Assembly: GCA_030220185.1 (NCBI GenBank)
Contig: JASPKZ010007428.1
Span: 64,501-128,500, forward strand
Direction of reading: 5' to 3'
DNA length: 64,000 nt
Source of the DNA: Diploptera punctata
Lineage: Eukaryota > Arthropoda > Insecta > Blattodea > Blaberidae
In this document: in pieces, positions 23,463 to 32,667 of the stretch
How positions within the stretch are numbered: position 1 is the first letter of the stretch
Layout: every line of letters begins with the position of its first letter
Position numbers and translations under genes: made by a program
The notes under the pieces: model-generated
The model's database searches: none
What the model saw: the letters and a program-made list of their open reading frames with translations, nothing else
What the model was told of the DNA's origin: nothing

Positions 23463-23900
23463 TGTGGCAAGAAGTAATAGACTCGTGAGTAAACGTACCA
23501 TTATTAGTAATAACTGGAAGGCGCACAAACGTGCACACGAGTCTATTACCAACATAGAAACCCAAACGAATGGTACCTACCCTTCTAAGCTATAATGAAT
23601 AACATATACACTCGGAGTGGGAATGGGAGGAGTCATCGCCCTTATAAGGCAAGGACGCGTGTGAAAACACTCTCACGGTCCTACGTTCTGCAATAGTTAA
23701 GTTCTTAAGTAACCGTTCGCGAAGGTGATATTAAAACACGTGGGCGCAAATAACTCATCAACTCCACTCCGAGACAGTGAAATATCAAACATTTTAAATA
23801 AAATTGTGTATACAAATTTATCCAATAAACTAAAATAATAAGTGTATAATTTAAAATATCCCTGAGTGATCATATTCTACCCTGAGCGAACCGGCACACA
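23463..23900 (+). repeat. 5' LTR
   Basis: 438 bp, begins TGTGGCAAGAAG and ends CGGCACACA. Internal features: TTATAAGG near 23643 as a TATA-type promoter candidate, AATAAA-type signals near 23800-23826, and a perfect 14 bp inverted repeat near the start. About 10 substitutions and no indels against the 3' LTR. Confidence 0.95.
23474..23549. promoter_or_regulatory. 14 bp inverted repeat near LTR start
   Basis: GTAATAGACTCGTG (23474-23487) and its exact complement CACGAGTCTATTAC (23536-23549) with a 48 bp loop. The 3' LTR copy has one mismatch. Could be a binding site pair or an RNA hairpin; function unknown. Confidence 0.8.
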
Positions 23901-23917
23901 TGGCGCCCACGTGGTAG
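23901..23917 (+). promoter_or_regulatory. Primer-binding site, tRNA-Lys-like
   Basis: TGGCGCCCACGTGG follows the LTR with no gap. It complements the 3' end of an animal tRNA-Lys(CTT), which would give TGGCGCCCAACGTGG, except for one missing A. The TGG start pairs with the CCA end of the tRNA. Confidence 0.75.
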
Positions 23918-24256
23918 GGTCGAATTAATCTAATGGTGTGGACTCGTATCGGTCACATGGAACCAACGCGGTTTAGACCTATGTTCCCTACCGAGTGAAT
24001 TATTGTGAAAACATAAACCGAGACCGCAGCACGTGGCAACTACAATGATGAGTCATCTTACTACGGCCGATGAATGGTGAGCAAGGGATTGCAGAAGCAA
24101 CGGTTGGAGATCGCAAGACACCAGTAAATCAACACTACTTACCAGTAAAAAAAAAAGTGAGTAAATAAGTTAACCAAATTTTTTAAGTGCTGAAGAAAAT
24201 TGTTATTTTGTAATACACACTCCTTGATGTTACTAAGGTGTGGAAAAGAAATTAAA

Positions 24257-27238
24257 ATGGCTCCTGTAGACCTAGAAACACGTGGTCAGGATTCATTAAC
24301 CTTAAAAGAAAACACACATATAGAAACAATGTTAGGGAATAAGGATGCAGACAAGGATATAGGACAAACAATTAACAGTAAGGAACCAGAAATTTCCACA
24401 TACACACTGTTTCATTTATTGAAAGAGATGACGACAGAAATAAATTCATTAAACACAAACATACAATCCATTAACAATAAATTTGAAACTGCAGAAACGA
24501 ATAATGCAGAAATCCGTAGGGAGCTAAGCAATTTAAGAACAGAAATCAAAGAAAATACTAGGACCTTGCACACAGAATTTGAAGAGGAAATAAATCAGAT
24601 ACACGAGAAGATGGAAACCGTAACTACCTCCACAGCAGCCAGTATAGCGCAAAATGAATATAAATTAGAAAATATACGTTCTAGCGTTAACCGAGTAGTG
24701 GAGGAACAGGAAATATTAAAAACAACGTGGATATCAGAATTAATGATCAATCAAAACGCGTGGAAATGGTTGAAATGGTAACCAACCGCAAATTTACAGA
24801 ATTGCCTAATATAATAAAACAAGAAATAGGTAAGGAAATAGAAGAGTTCACAGATGGTTTCAAAATCCAAATACAAAAGGAACTCAGTGAACTAACCAAA
24901 AAAGTAAATTCTATAAGTAATGGGAAAACTGGCGATAATAATGTTCAAAATGTTTCCTGTTCTGACAACATGTGTGTAGCGAGTGACGTAACCGAGGTAT
25001 TAACGACTCCCATAAACATCGTTAATAGCTCGATAACACAGAGTGAAAGTACCATTGTAAATGAACCATCCGCTCCCCGAGGGCTGTTTCCTCCCTATAC
25101 ACAATTATTGGAAATCCCACTTCCAAAATTCGACGACAATCAGGTTAATAGTCCTATTCAGTTCCTGGAAGATCAGGACCAATATCTTAAACTAAAGGGA
25201 ATCCCGAAACACATGTACATGTACATTACTAAAAGATGTCTTCGCGGGGATAGTCTAGTATGATATGAAGCGACTCTCACAAATGAAACTTCATATGAAA
25301 CATTTAAAAAACTGTTCAGAAATACATTTTTCGGTCATGAAAAACAAATGCAAATCACTAATGAAATTAGAAATGGGATTTTCAATTGTCAGGGTAATAT
25401 GAGCTATACTGAAAATTTTATGTCTCTCGCTAAAAAGGCCAAATTAATCGTCCCAGCCTATTCTGAATAAGAATTGATACAGGCAACTATAAATCATTTC
25501 CCTAGCCACGTGCGCTATGGCCTGTTAATTGCTAAAATCACAACCGTAAACCATATGATAGAAGTTTTGGCCATGTTTGAAGCCGGCGATATGAGAGAGA
25601 ATAAACAGGAATGTAGAGTGTGGCAATTCATTCATACAGCCTCCTGTGTAAATCTAAATAAATCCCTATCGGCAATAATAATCAGATGAAATTATAACAT
25701 CAAAAAATGAAGCAGTTACTGGACTTAGGTCATATTTATATTCAAATTGATCAGGCAAGAGAGTGGAACCTGATTATGTAGGAGCAAAGGCCGTATAAAA
25801 TGATCCAAAGAAGTCAGCATCAATGTAATCAAGTTATTAGTTATTAAAGAAGACTGACAACTCAGGTAATGTAACCCTTTCTTTTGTGAAGACGGAAGTG
25901 GCTGACACATGATAATAACTTACTAATGACAATAATCCTTTGCTCGACAGATTGAGTAGAGATATCTTCTAAGCCTCCAGTTAACTGATTTAGCGTGATA
26001 ACCATAACCCATTAGCTAATGTACAAGCGGGGGTTTTACCCTGACACAAACATCGTTAGCAAAAAAGTGTGGGAACATGGCGAGTTTCTAGCGTCGGAAG
26101 CCTAGGAAAAAACCCAAGCCTAAGAAGAAAAACCCAAGCCTAGCTAATGTTTGTGACCAGACTGTACGTGAAGCCAGCACGGGGAAAAAAGGTCCAACCT
26201 CTGAAGGCGTAAATCGCCAATAATAAATTTGTAACACCCCCGGGATCAAAATAGGAGGGCGCATTAACCAATTATATGTTTCGTTATATGTGCCTAAGCA
26301 CAGACCTTAGGTCCACGTGATCGAGGTAGTGGGAGTAACTAATTTACCTATAGGCGAGAGAGGCTTCTCCTCGTCACTTACTTCTCGTGTATAATTTCAT
26401 CAAGTCACTTCAATACACTACGTTCTAAAAAGTTGGATAAATTCACTTCGTATAGACGATCACTTGCAGTGTATAAAAGTTAAGAATAAACTACATTTAC
26501 CAGACTTCTTTGCACATTAATTCTGCCCGACGAAGTCCTCGTGGAATCCCGAGATAAGAACCTCAACTCTACCGAATACCAACCGAGCAACCTAAGTTCT
26601 CACACATGGAGAACTCCTTCAGTATTCCTAGAAACACTAAATCCAATCTTTACCTCTTTGCCCAACAATAAACCCTTCTCCAAGAGACAAAGTTCAAAAC
26701 GGGAGAACATACTTATTATCAAAATAATAATAATCATGATAGAGATAGGAATTTCAAAACGTAGAGAGGGGCACGGGAAGAGTTTATAATCAACCGAGAA
26801 ATGGCAATCGGAACGATAGGCCGTCCTACTATAACAATCATGATAGCACAAGAAATAATAGGGGGAATTATCACGGGAACCTGGGACAAAATCATAAGAG
26901 TAGGTCCGATCCACGTATTAACATGGTAAGATTTAATTCCAACATAGATGGACAAATCTTGAAGAGGTAGACTCCAGGACAATAGATACATCCCTAATAG
27001 CCAGAACTATGACGGATACAGGTTAGAGCAGGAGAACAACGAGGTATTCAACGGTTACAATAGAAACCAATTTCGACAGAACTCGCCCGCGGCAGAAAAT
27101 GATAGTAGAGCGCAGGTACCGAGTATTCAACACAGACAAGCTGGCGACTCCTTGAACGCACAGGCAACAACTTTTAATCCGAACGATATGATAAACACAG
27201 GAAATCGACAACAATCACCGTCACTTTCTTTAAACTAA
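24257..27238 (+). pseudogene. gag of the LTR element, disrupted
   Basis: Start at ATG 24257 (MAPVDLETRG), about 350 bp after the primer site. The first ~170 residues are Lys/Glu/Asn-rich with regular hydrophobics and look like a coiled coil. The frame changes near 24775, then a capsid-like part follows (FVKLLF-type FETFKKLFRNTFFG at about 25290-25330) with stops at 25261 and 25468. From 26541 on the sequence is Asn/Arg/Gln-rich and hydrophilic in mixed frames, as in a nucleocapsid region without Cys-His boxes that I can see. The last 91 codons (26963-27238) are open and end SLSLN then TAA. 25690-26540 is not readable as protein. Confidence 0.75.
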
Positions 27239-27273
27239 TACCAGATACGGTTAGTAGTGGCTGTAAGCGTATC
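27229..27273 (+). promoter_or_regulatory. Programmed -1 frameshift site, gag to pol
   Basis: Heptamer T TTA AAC at 27229-27235 lies in the gag frame directly before the gag stop TAA (27236-27238). Slipping back one base enters the pol frame, which is open from 27235. Eight bases downstream GATACG (27244-27249) pairs with CGTATC (27268-27273). GGCT in the loop (27259-27262) can also pair with AGCC (27277-27280), so a pseudoknot is possible. Confidence 0.75.
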
Positions 27274-28731
27274 TATAGCCTGGAAAATGCACAAATGAAT
27301 CCTAAGCCACAATATGCGCCTACGACAGAGTTTATGTACGTATACGAGCACAAAATTAATTATAACACAGGATTGGAACCTGAAATAGGAGAGGAAATAA
27401 GATTATCGAATGTGAGTGCTGATACCCCAACCATTACCAATCTACCACTAATAAATGTTAATATTAACGGTCATTCTTACACGAGCCTCCTTGACACTGG
27501 CTGCAACAATTCTGTAATAAGTGAGTCATTCTATAATATGTTATGCCTACAAAAATGTAAACTGAGCACAATCAGGGTCTCTAACGTGTCTGCTTCTACG
27601 GCTATCGGAAAAAAAAGACAACCTATAAAACTTCAGACAATGGTGACAGTAAATATAGAAGGGGTAGACTTCGATATAATATTCTTAGTAGTTCCATTTT
27701 TACCAACGCAAATTATTATCACTGGCGAGATATTTGAATATTTTGGCGCGTGTATTGACTTCTGCAACAAAGAACTTCGACTCTCAGGTTCTAATCTTAA
27801 CCTAAAAGTACCAATGATTCGTGAGGAGATGTTCAAAAGTAATCTATTACCAGGTGATGCTTTAGAAGATGAGGCATTCTTTATAGAGGATATGAATATT
27901 AATGGGGAGGAAGTAAGAATAATAAAGGGGCAAGGTCGTGATGCCATGGATGATATCATTGATGATTACAGCGACGAAATAAATGTAGGAAGTGAATGCA
28001 AGTTAAACGAACTAGTAATAGATCAGAAACCTCCTTTTGATGCAAATAGCTTAATTCAGTGTAAGGTTAGTTCAACTGAGGGAGTCACGGGTTCGCAACG
28101 CGACAAGTTACTACAAACTCTAAATAAAAACAAACATGTATTTAGCGATAGAGCGGGAAAGTGTAAAAATTTCATATATAAATTTGAAGTCAAGAATCAT
28201 AGTCCACAGAAAATAAAAGCTCGTCCAATTCCAATTAACTTACGTGCTAGAGCCGATCAAGTAATACAAACTATGTTAGATAACGATATTATAGAGCGAT
28301 CCTCGTCAGAATACATGTCACACTTACACTGGGTTGTCAAACGTAATGGCTCATTACGATGTACAATTGACGCTAGACAAATCAACACTCACATTGTGCC
28401 AGATAATTATAGAGGTGAATCAGTTGACACAGCTATAGCTAGAATGAAACATGGTAAATATATATCTACGATAGATTTATGTGAGAGCTTTCTCCAAATT
28501 CCCTTATCCAAGGATGTGCGAAAATATACAGCGTTCATGCACAATGGCCGTACATATCAGTTCAAAAGAAACGGGTTTGGGCTACGCAACTCAAATAGTA
28601 GTCTGTTGCGAGCGATGGATTACATTTTTCAAGGTGATATTGGAGATTCCGTGATCCAATTTTGTGATGATTTATTGATAGTGTCAGAAAATTTCGAGGA
28701 GCATATAGCTCAGATAGACTATATATTATAG
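27235..28731 (+). pseudogene. pol: aspartic protease and reverse transcriptase
   Basis: Read in the -1 frame relative to gag. The aspartic protease has its active site LLDTG at 27493-27501 and a later hydrophobic IIITGEIFEYFG as the family's ILG-type segment. The reverse transcriptase follows: KARPIPIN, then a palm with the first aspartate in STIDLCESF (about 28475) and the box FCDDLL (about 28660), where YxDD or FxDD is usual. A stop (TAG) at 28729-28731 and another at about 28789 break the frame before the thumb. Length and order fit Ty3/gypsy. It would have cut Gag-Pol and copied the RNA genome in the cytoplasmic particle. Confidence 0.9.
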
Positions 28732-29391
28732 ACCCTAGGGCAACACGGCATGACCGTTAACTTGGAAAAATCTCAATTCCTACGCACTTAGGTAGAATTT
28801 CTTGGCTTTATAATTACTAAATCAGGCGTTGGCCCAAGCAAGAGTAAGATTGAATCGATCTTGGCCATACCAGCTCCTAAGAATCTTAAACAATTAAGAA
28901 GATTTCTTGGAATCCTTATCTACTACACAAAGTTTGTAGTTAATTATTCTCGTGAAATCAGTCGTTTAAGTGACTTATTACGAAAGGGAAATCGTTGGGT
29001 ATGGAATAGCCACCATCAGGAAGCCTTTGAGAAAGTAAAGGCGTTATTTGCAAAATGTATATTGTTGCAAAGACCTGATTCCAACCGTCCCTACCACATT
29101 TACACAGACGCGTCTCAGATCGGTTTGGGAGCAGTATTGACTCAGATCGATGCTGAGGGAGGCATCAATACGATAGCAACTGCGTCTCGAGCGACGACAA
29201 ACGTCGAAAGAGAAGCCATGGTAACCGAACTGGAGCTAGCAGCAATATATTTCGCCCTCCAAAAGTTCCGTTCATATGTATTTGGACACCAGACCATAGT
29301 GCATTCTGACCACATTAGTATTTCATTTTTAAATCGATGTAAACTAGGGTCGAACAAAATAAGTCGCTATATCTCAAATTTTAAGTTATAA
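28732..29391 (+). pseudogene. pol: RT connection and RNase H
   Basis: Same frame as the upstream part, after two stop codons. It shows the thumb motif FLGFIITKSGV (about 28800), KQLRRFLGIL and a Ty3/gypsy RNase H with IYTDAS (first aspartate, about 29101), TELELAAIYF (glutamate region) and VHSDHI (third acidic residue). It closes at 29389-29391 where one base appears to be lost; the reading continues in the next frame. Confidence 0.88.
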
Positions 29392-29392
29392 T

Positions 29393-30775
29393 GTGACAAT
29401 CGAATATATTCCAGGCAGTGAAAATACACTTGCAGATATCCTGTCTCGCTTAAACTACGCGTCGGGAATTCCGGAAAACTCAAAAAGTCCTAAATGTGAT
29501 GTAAAAATCATGAGGACAGTCGCTCACGTAAACAAAGGCCTATCCAAGAAAATAAAAGAAATTGATAAATACCAAGGGCGGGATCCGAGTCTTACACTAC
29601 TTAGAACACAGGCTAAAGATATGGCATTAGTGAGTGACGTGGAAACGTATGGAATGCTGAATAATGTGTTATATAAGAAATGCGGTAAAGACGTAATCGC
29701 CTGGAAAACTGTAATCCCCAAAGAATTAGAAATACCAATCATCAAAGAGTTCCACACGGCACTAGCTCATGCTGGTTGCGAACGCGTCGTGTTAAACATC
29801 TCGGAATATTTCTATTGTAAACGACTATACAAGAAAATACGACAGATCACTTCAACTTGTGATTTGTGTCAAAAAAGCAAAGCCTTGAACGTGAAATTAG
29901 ATATAAGTCCTCAGAACATCCAAAGGGACCGCGTTAATAGCCTTATCACAATTGACTCACATGGTCCCATGCCTATAGGTCAGGGTGGCTTTAAACATAT
30001 CTTAGTCGTGGTTGATGTTTTCTCTAAATTCTCAAAAATCTACCCGATGCATAAGATGACGACACAAGGATGTCTAAACAAACTCTTTAATGACTACCAG
30101 AGGAATTACGGCAATGTCGAGGCGATTCTTACCGATAACGCTTCCATATATCGGAGTGCAAAATTCAATAACGCACTGCAGGACAGGAATATAAAATTAG
30201 TACACTCTTCTCTATATAACCCGTCTTGCAATCCCACAGAAAGGATGAACAAGGAAATTTCTATTTACTTACGTATATTATGCCATAAGCGACATAATAC
30301 ATGGGTACAATATATACCACACATAGAGAAGGTATTAAACCACTCGATCAACAATACTACCGGCTACGCACCAGTACTATTGATGTGTGGTACAGAACCT
30401 GAAAAATTCATAAAAGGTTTACCTGACTCGATTCCGATAGATAACAAAGAAGTGTCAAATGATGAAAGATGTTTACGAGCATTTCAACGGATTCAGAAGC
30501 TCACAGAGAAAAGAAAACAAAGGGCGAAAAGATACAAAAATATCTGGCATCCTTCGATCGGAGACAAAGTACTTATCAGAAACAATACGCTCTCCGACAA
30601 GGCGAAAAACAGGTATTCAAAAATGGATTTATTGTGGAAAGGTCCCGGAATAATCTCGCGGCAGTTCGGAACGCACACGTACGAGATAATCTGTGCTAAG
30701 GACTCAAATAAAATATTTGGTCGATACCATCTACAGGAACTTAAGCCTTATAAGGAAACACAGGGTGCCCAATAA
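29393..30775 (+). CDS. pol: integrase, intact 460-codon frame
   Basis: Longest undamaged stretch in the element. Residues 1-20 are the end of RNase H (IEYIPGSENTLADILSR). A zinc-binding HHCC domain has H121, H126, C156 and C159. The catalytic core has D188 (TIDSHG), D248 (LTDNAS) and E283 (NPTERMNKEI), with 34 residues between the last two. The C-terminal part holds GDKVLIRN and a chromatin/DNA-binding-like WKGPGIISR...YEI segment. The start Met is simply the first in frame after the lost base; the native protein is a Gag-Pol product. Integrase joins the cDNA ends to chromosomal DNA. Stop at 30773-30775. Confidence 0.9.
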   Translation: MTIEYIPGSENTLADILSRLNYASGIPENSKSPKCDVKIMRTVAHVNKGLSKKIKEIDKYQGRDPSLTLLRTQAKDMALVSDVETYGMLNNVLYKKCGKDVIAWKTVIPKELEIPIIKEFHTALAHAGCERVVLNISEYFYCKRLYKKIRQITSTCDLCQKSKALNVKLDISPQNIQRDRVNSLITIDSHGPMPIGQGGFKHILVVVDVFSKFSKIYPMHKMTTQGCLNKLFNDYQRNYGNVEAILTDNASIYRSAKFNNALQDRNIKLVHSSLYNPSCNPTERMNKEISIYLRILCHKRHNTWVQYIPHIEKVLNHSINNTTGYAPVLLMCGTEPEKFIKGLPDSIPIDNKEVSNDERCLRAFQRIQKLTEKRKQRAKRYKNIWHPSIGDKVLIRNNTLSDKAKNRYSKMDLLWKGPGIISRQFGTHTYEIICAKDSNKIFGRYHLQELKPYKETQGAQ

Positions 30776-31216
30776 ACAAAAATCATAGGAATGGTTCATG
30801 TATGTAATGTATGACAAAGTGTAAAAAAAAACCTAAGGGTTGTGCGTAAATAATAATAGTCGAGTGATCTATTTGCGTGTGTTACAAACAAATAAAATAG
30901 AATAGTGAAAAATCATAAAGTGCATCAAGAAAATGCATCAACATAATGAAAACTGTGATAAAATGACACTTTACTTACAAATAAATTAATATAACAATAC
31001 TAGACATGTGATTGTCCATGAAATTTATGTCTAATGCAAGGGTTATATAATTTATTATTATTATTGTTATTATTATTATTGTTACTGTTGTTATTATTAT
31101 TACATATCTATGTATAGGAGATAGTATTTGTCATAATGCCTTCTTCCAGGAACAGAAGGTACATGCACTCTCTGTCACTTTAACATGAGTGAACACTAAG
31201 TTCAAATGAGACATTA
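30776..31216 (+). other. LTR element 3' untranslated region
   Basis: No env-like frame. Holds a (TTA)n run at about 31050-31105. I do not see a clean polypurine tract directly before the 3' LTR (sequence there is AAATGAGACATTA), which is unusual and may reflect decay. Confidence 0.6.
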
Positions 31217-31654
31217 TGTGGCAAGAAGTAATATACTCGTGAGTAAACGTACCATTATTAGTAATAACTGGAAGGCGCACAAACGTGCACACGAGTCTAT
31301 TACCGACATAGAAACCCAAACGAATGGTACCTACCCTTCTAAGCTATAATGAATAACATATACACTCGGAGTGCGGATGGGAGGAGTCATCGCCCTTATA
31401 AGGCAAGGACGCGTGTTAAAACTCTATCACGCTCCTACGTTCTGCAATAGTTAAGTTCTTAAGTAACCGTTCGCGAAGGTGATATTAAAACACGTGGGCG
31501 CAAATAACTCATCAACTCCACTCCGAGACAGTGAAATATCAAACATTGTAAATAAAATTGTGTATACAAATTTTTCCAATAAACTAAAATAATAAGTGTA
31601 TAATTTAAAATATCCCTGAGTGATCATATTCTACCCTGAGCGAACCGGCACACA
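31217..31654 (+). repeat. 3' LTR
   Basis: 438 bp, same ends as the 5' LTR. By eye 10 substitutions (about 2.3%) and no length difference, pointing to a fairly recent insertion compared with the neighbouring relics. Confidence 0.95.
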
Positions 31655-31903
31655 GTTAGTTTGTAGACTCCCTTGTTGTTGGATTTGTTGTGTTCTTCTA
31701 TGCCATTGTATATTATGTTGTTTAATTTGTTTCCTGTGCTATAAGCTATGTTAATGTTCTTATTTATCTTTTTCAAAATTCAGGCTAGTTTTGTGGTTTC
31801 ATTTCCTGTGTATGTTAACGTTACCCATGTTTTGTTATTGTTAGATTATCTTTCAAGTTTTGTTACATCGTTTGCGTCATTTTTTCTTTTTTGTTTCTTT
31901 ATA
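31655..31903 (-). mobile_element. Penelope-like truncated tandem copy, part 2
   Basis: Continues the copy cut at 23462; matches the main copy from about 20850 to 21080. Ends at a head-to-head junction where the plus-strand inverted copy begins. Confidence 0.85.
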
Positions 31904-32654
31904 AGCTTATCACCCACAAACAAATCATTGATAAGATTATAAAGAAACAAAAAAAAATGACGCAAACAATGTAACAAAACTTGAAAGAGAATCTAACAAT
32001 AACAAAAAAATGGGTAACATTAACATACACAGGAAATGAAACCACAAAACAAGCCAGATCTTTGAAAAAGATAAATAAACACATTAACATAGCTTATAAA
32101 ACAGGAAACAAATTAAACATCATAATATACAATGGCATAGAAGAACACAACAAATTCAACAACTAGGGAGTCTACAAACTAACATGTAAAGACTGTAATA
32201 AAATTTATATTGGCTGGACTAGCAGAAATTTGAATACAAGATATAAAGAACACCTAAAAGAGTTCATACACACGGGTGATAAATCAAGCTATGCTAAACA
32301 TCTCATTAACGCAGGCCATCGAATGAACACAATTGAAAACACTCTCACGATAATCCACCGAGAAAACATTCCAGCTAGGATAAATATATTTGAAGACCTT
32401 GAAATTATAAAGGAAACAAACAACACCTCACTTCTCAAAGAGAACGCACCCCAGTCAAATCCATTAGACGAGATCGTCAAAAACATGTCAGTTGCTACTG
32501 CAAACAGTTGGAGTATATATCACCGTACACAACAACAACAAGTAACGGAAACTCAACAATCAGATGATGGAAGGTAACTTCCGAAAGCGCTCCAGTTAAT
32601 TTTATATACAATATATTAACAAGTTGAGGACGACGGCACCTACCAACAGGTACA
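31904..32654 (+). pseudogene. Penelope-like inverted terminal copy with GIY-YIG domain
   Basis: Plus-strand copy of the element's 3' third. It runs through a linker (ETTKQARSLKKINKHIN) to a GIY-YIG endonuclease, IYIGWTSRNLNTRYKEHLKE at about 32205-32265, then YAKHLINAGHRMN and ITIIHRENIPARINIFEDLE. It ends at the shared block GGACGACGGCACC near 32640. The first catalytic tyrosines are kept, but the frame has a stop before (32164-32166) and the Arg of the usual GRTSR motif is Trp. It joins the minus-strand copy at about 31904 to form an inverted repeat of roughly 250 bp arms. Confidence 0.85.
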
Positions 32655-32667
32655 AGTATGAATACAT
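32655..32667. repeat. Right 13 bp direct repeat flanking the Penelope-like element
   Basis: AGTATGAATACAT, identical to 20298-20310. Confidence 0.75.

Larger units (their letters stand above)
23463..31654 (+). mobile_element. Ty3/gypsy-type LTR retrotransposon, 8.19 kb
   Basis: Two 438 bp LTRs (TGTGGC...CACACA) enclose a primer site, gag, protease, reverse transcriptase, RNase H and integrase, in Ty3/gypsy order (integrase last). There is no envelope gene. The element interrupts the Penelope-like truncated copy. The flanks overlap by only GT, so the target duplication is 2 bp or has decayed; 4-5 bp is usual. Gag and pol contain stops and frame changes, so the copy is not autonomous. Confidence 0.93.
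20311..32654 (-). mobile_element. Penelope-like element with nested LTR retrotransposon
   Basis: Three copies of Penelope-like sequence are joined. The main minus-strand copy is 20318-22930. A truncated minus-strand tandem copy is 22931-23462, continued at 31655-31903. An inverted plus-strand copy is 31904-32654. All share the 3' block AACTGGAGCGCTTTC plus GTTGAGGACGACGGCACC. Taking out the LTR insert leaves about 4.15 kb. A main copy behind a partial tandem copy (pseudo-LTR) with an inverted terminal piece is the arrangement known for Penelope elements. The element moves by target-primed reverse transcription using a GIY-YIG nuclease. Confidence 0.85.

Noticed and set aside
26600..26991. Minus-strand frames in the gag region
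   Set aside because: Shadows of the Asn/Arg-rich Gag C-terminal region.
30776..31216. Envelope gene of an errantivirus-like element
   Set aside because: No open frame, signal peptide or membrane segment between integrase and 3' LTR.
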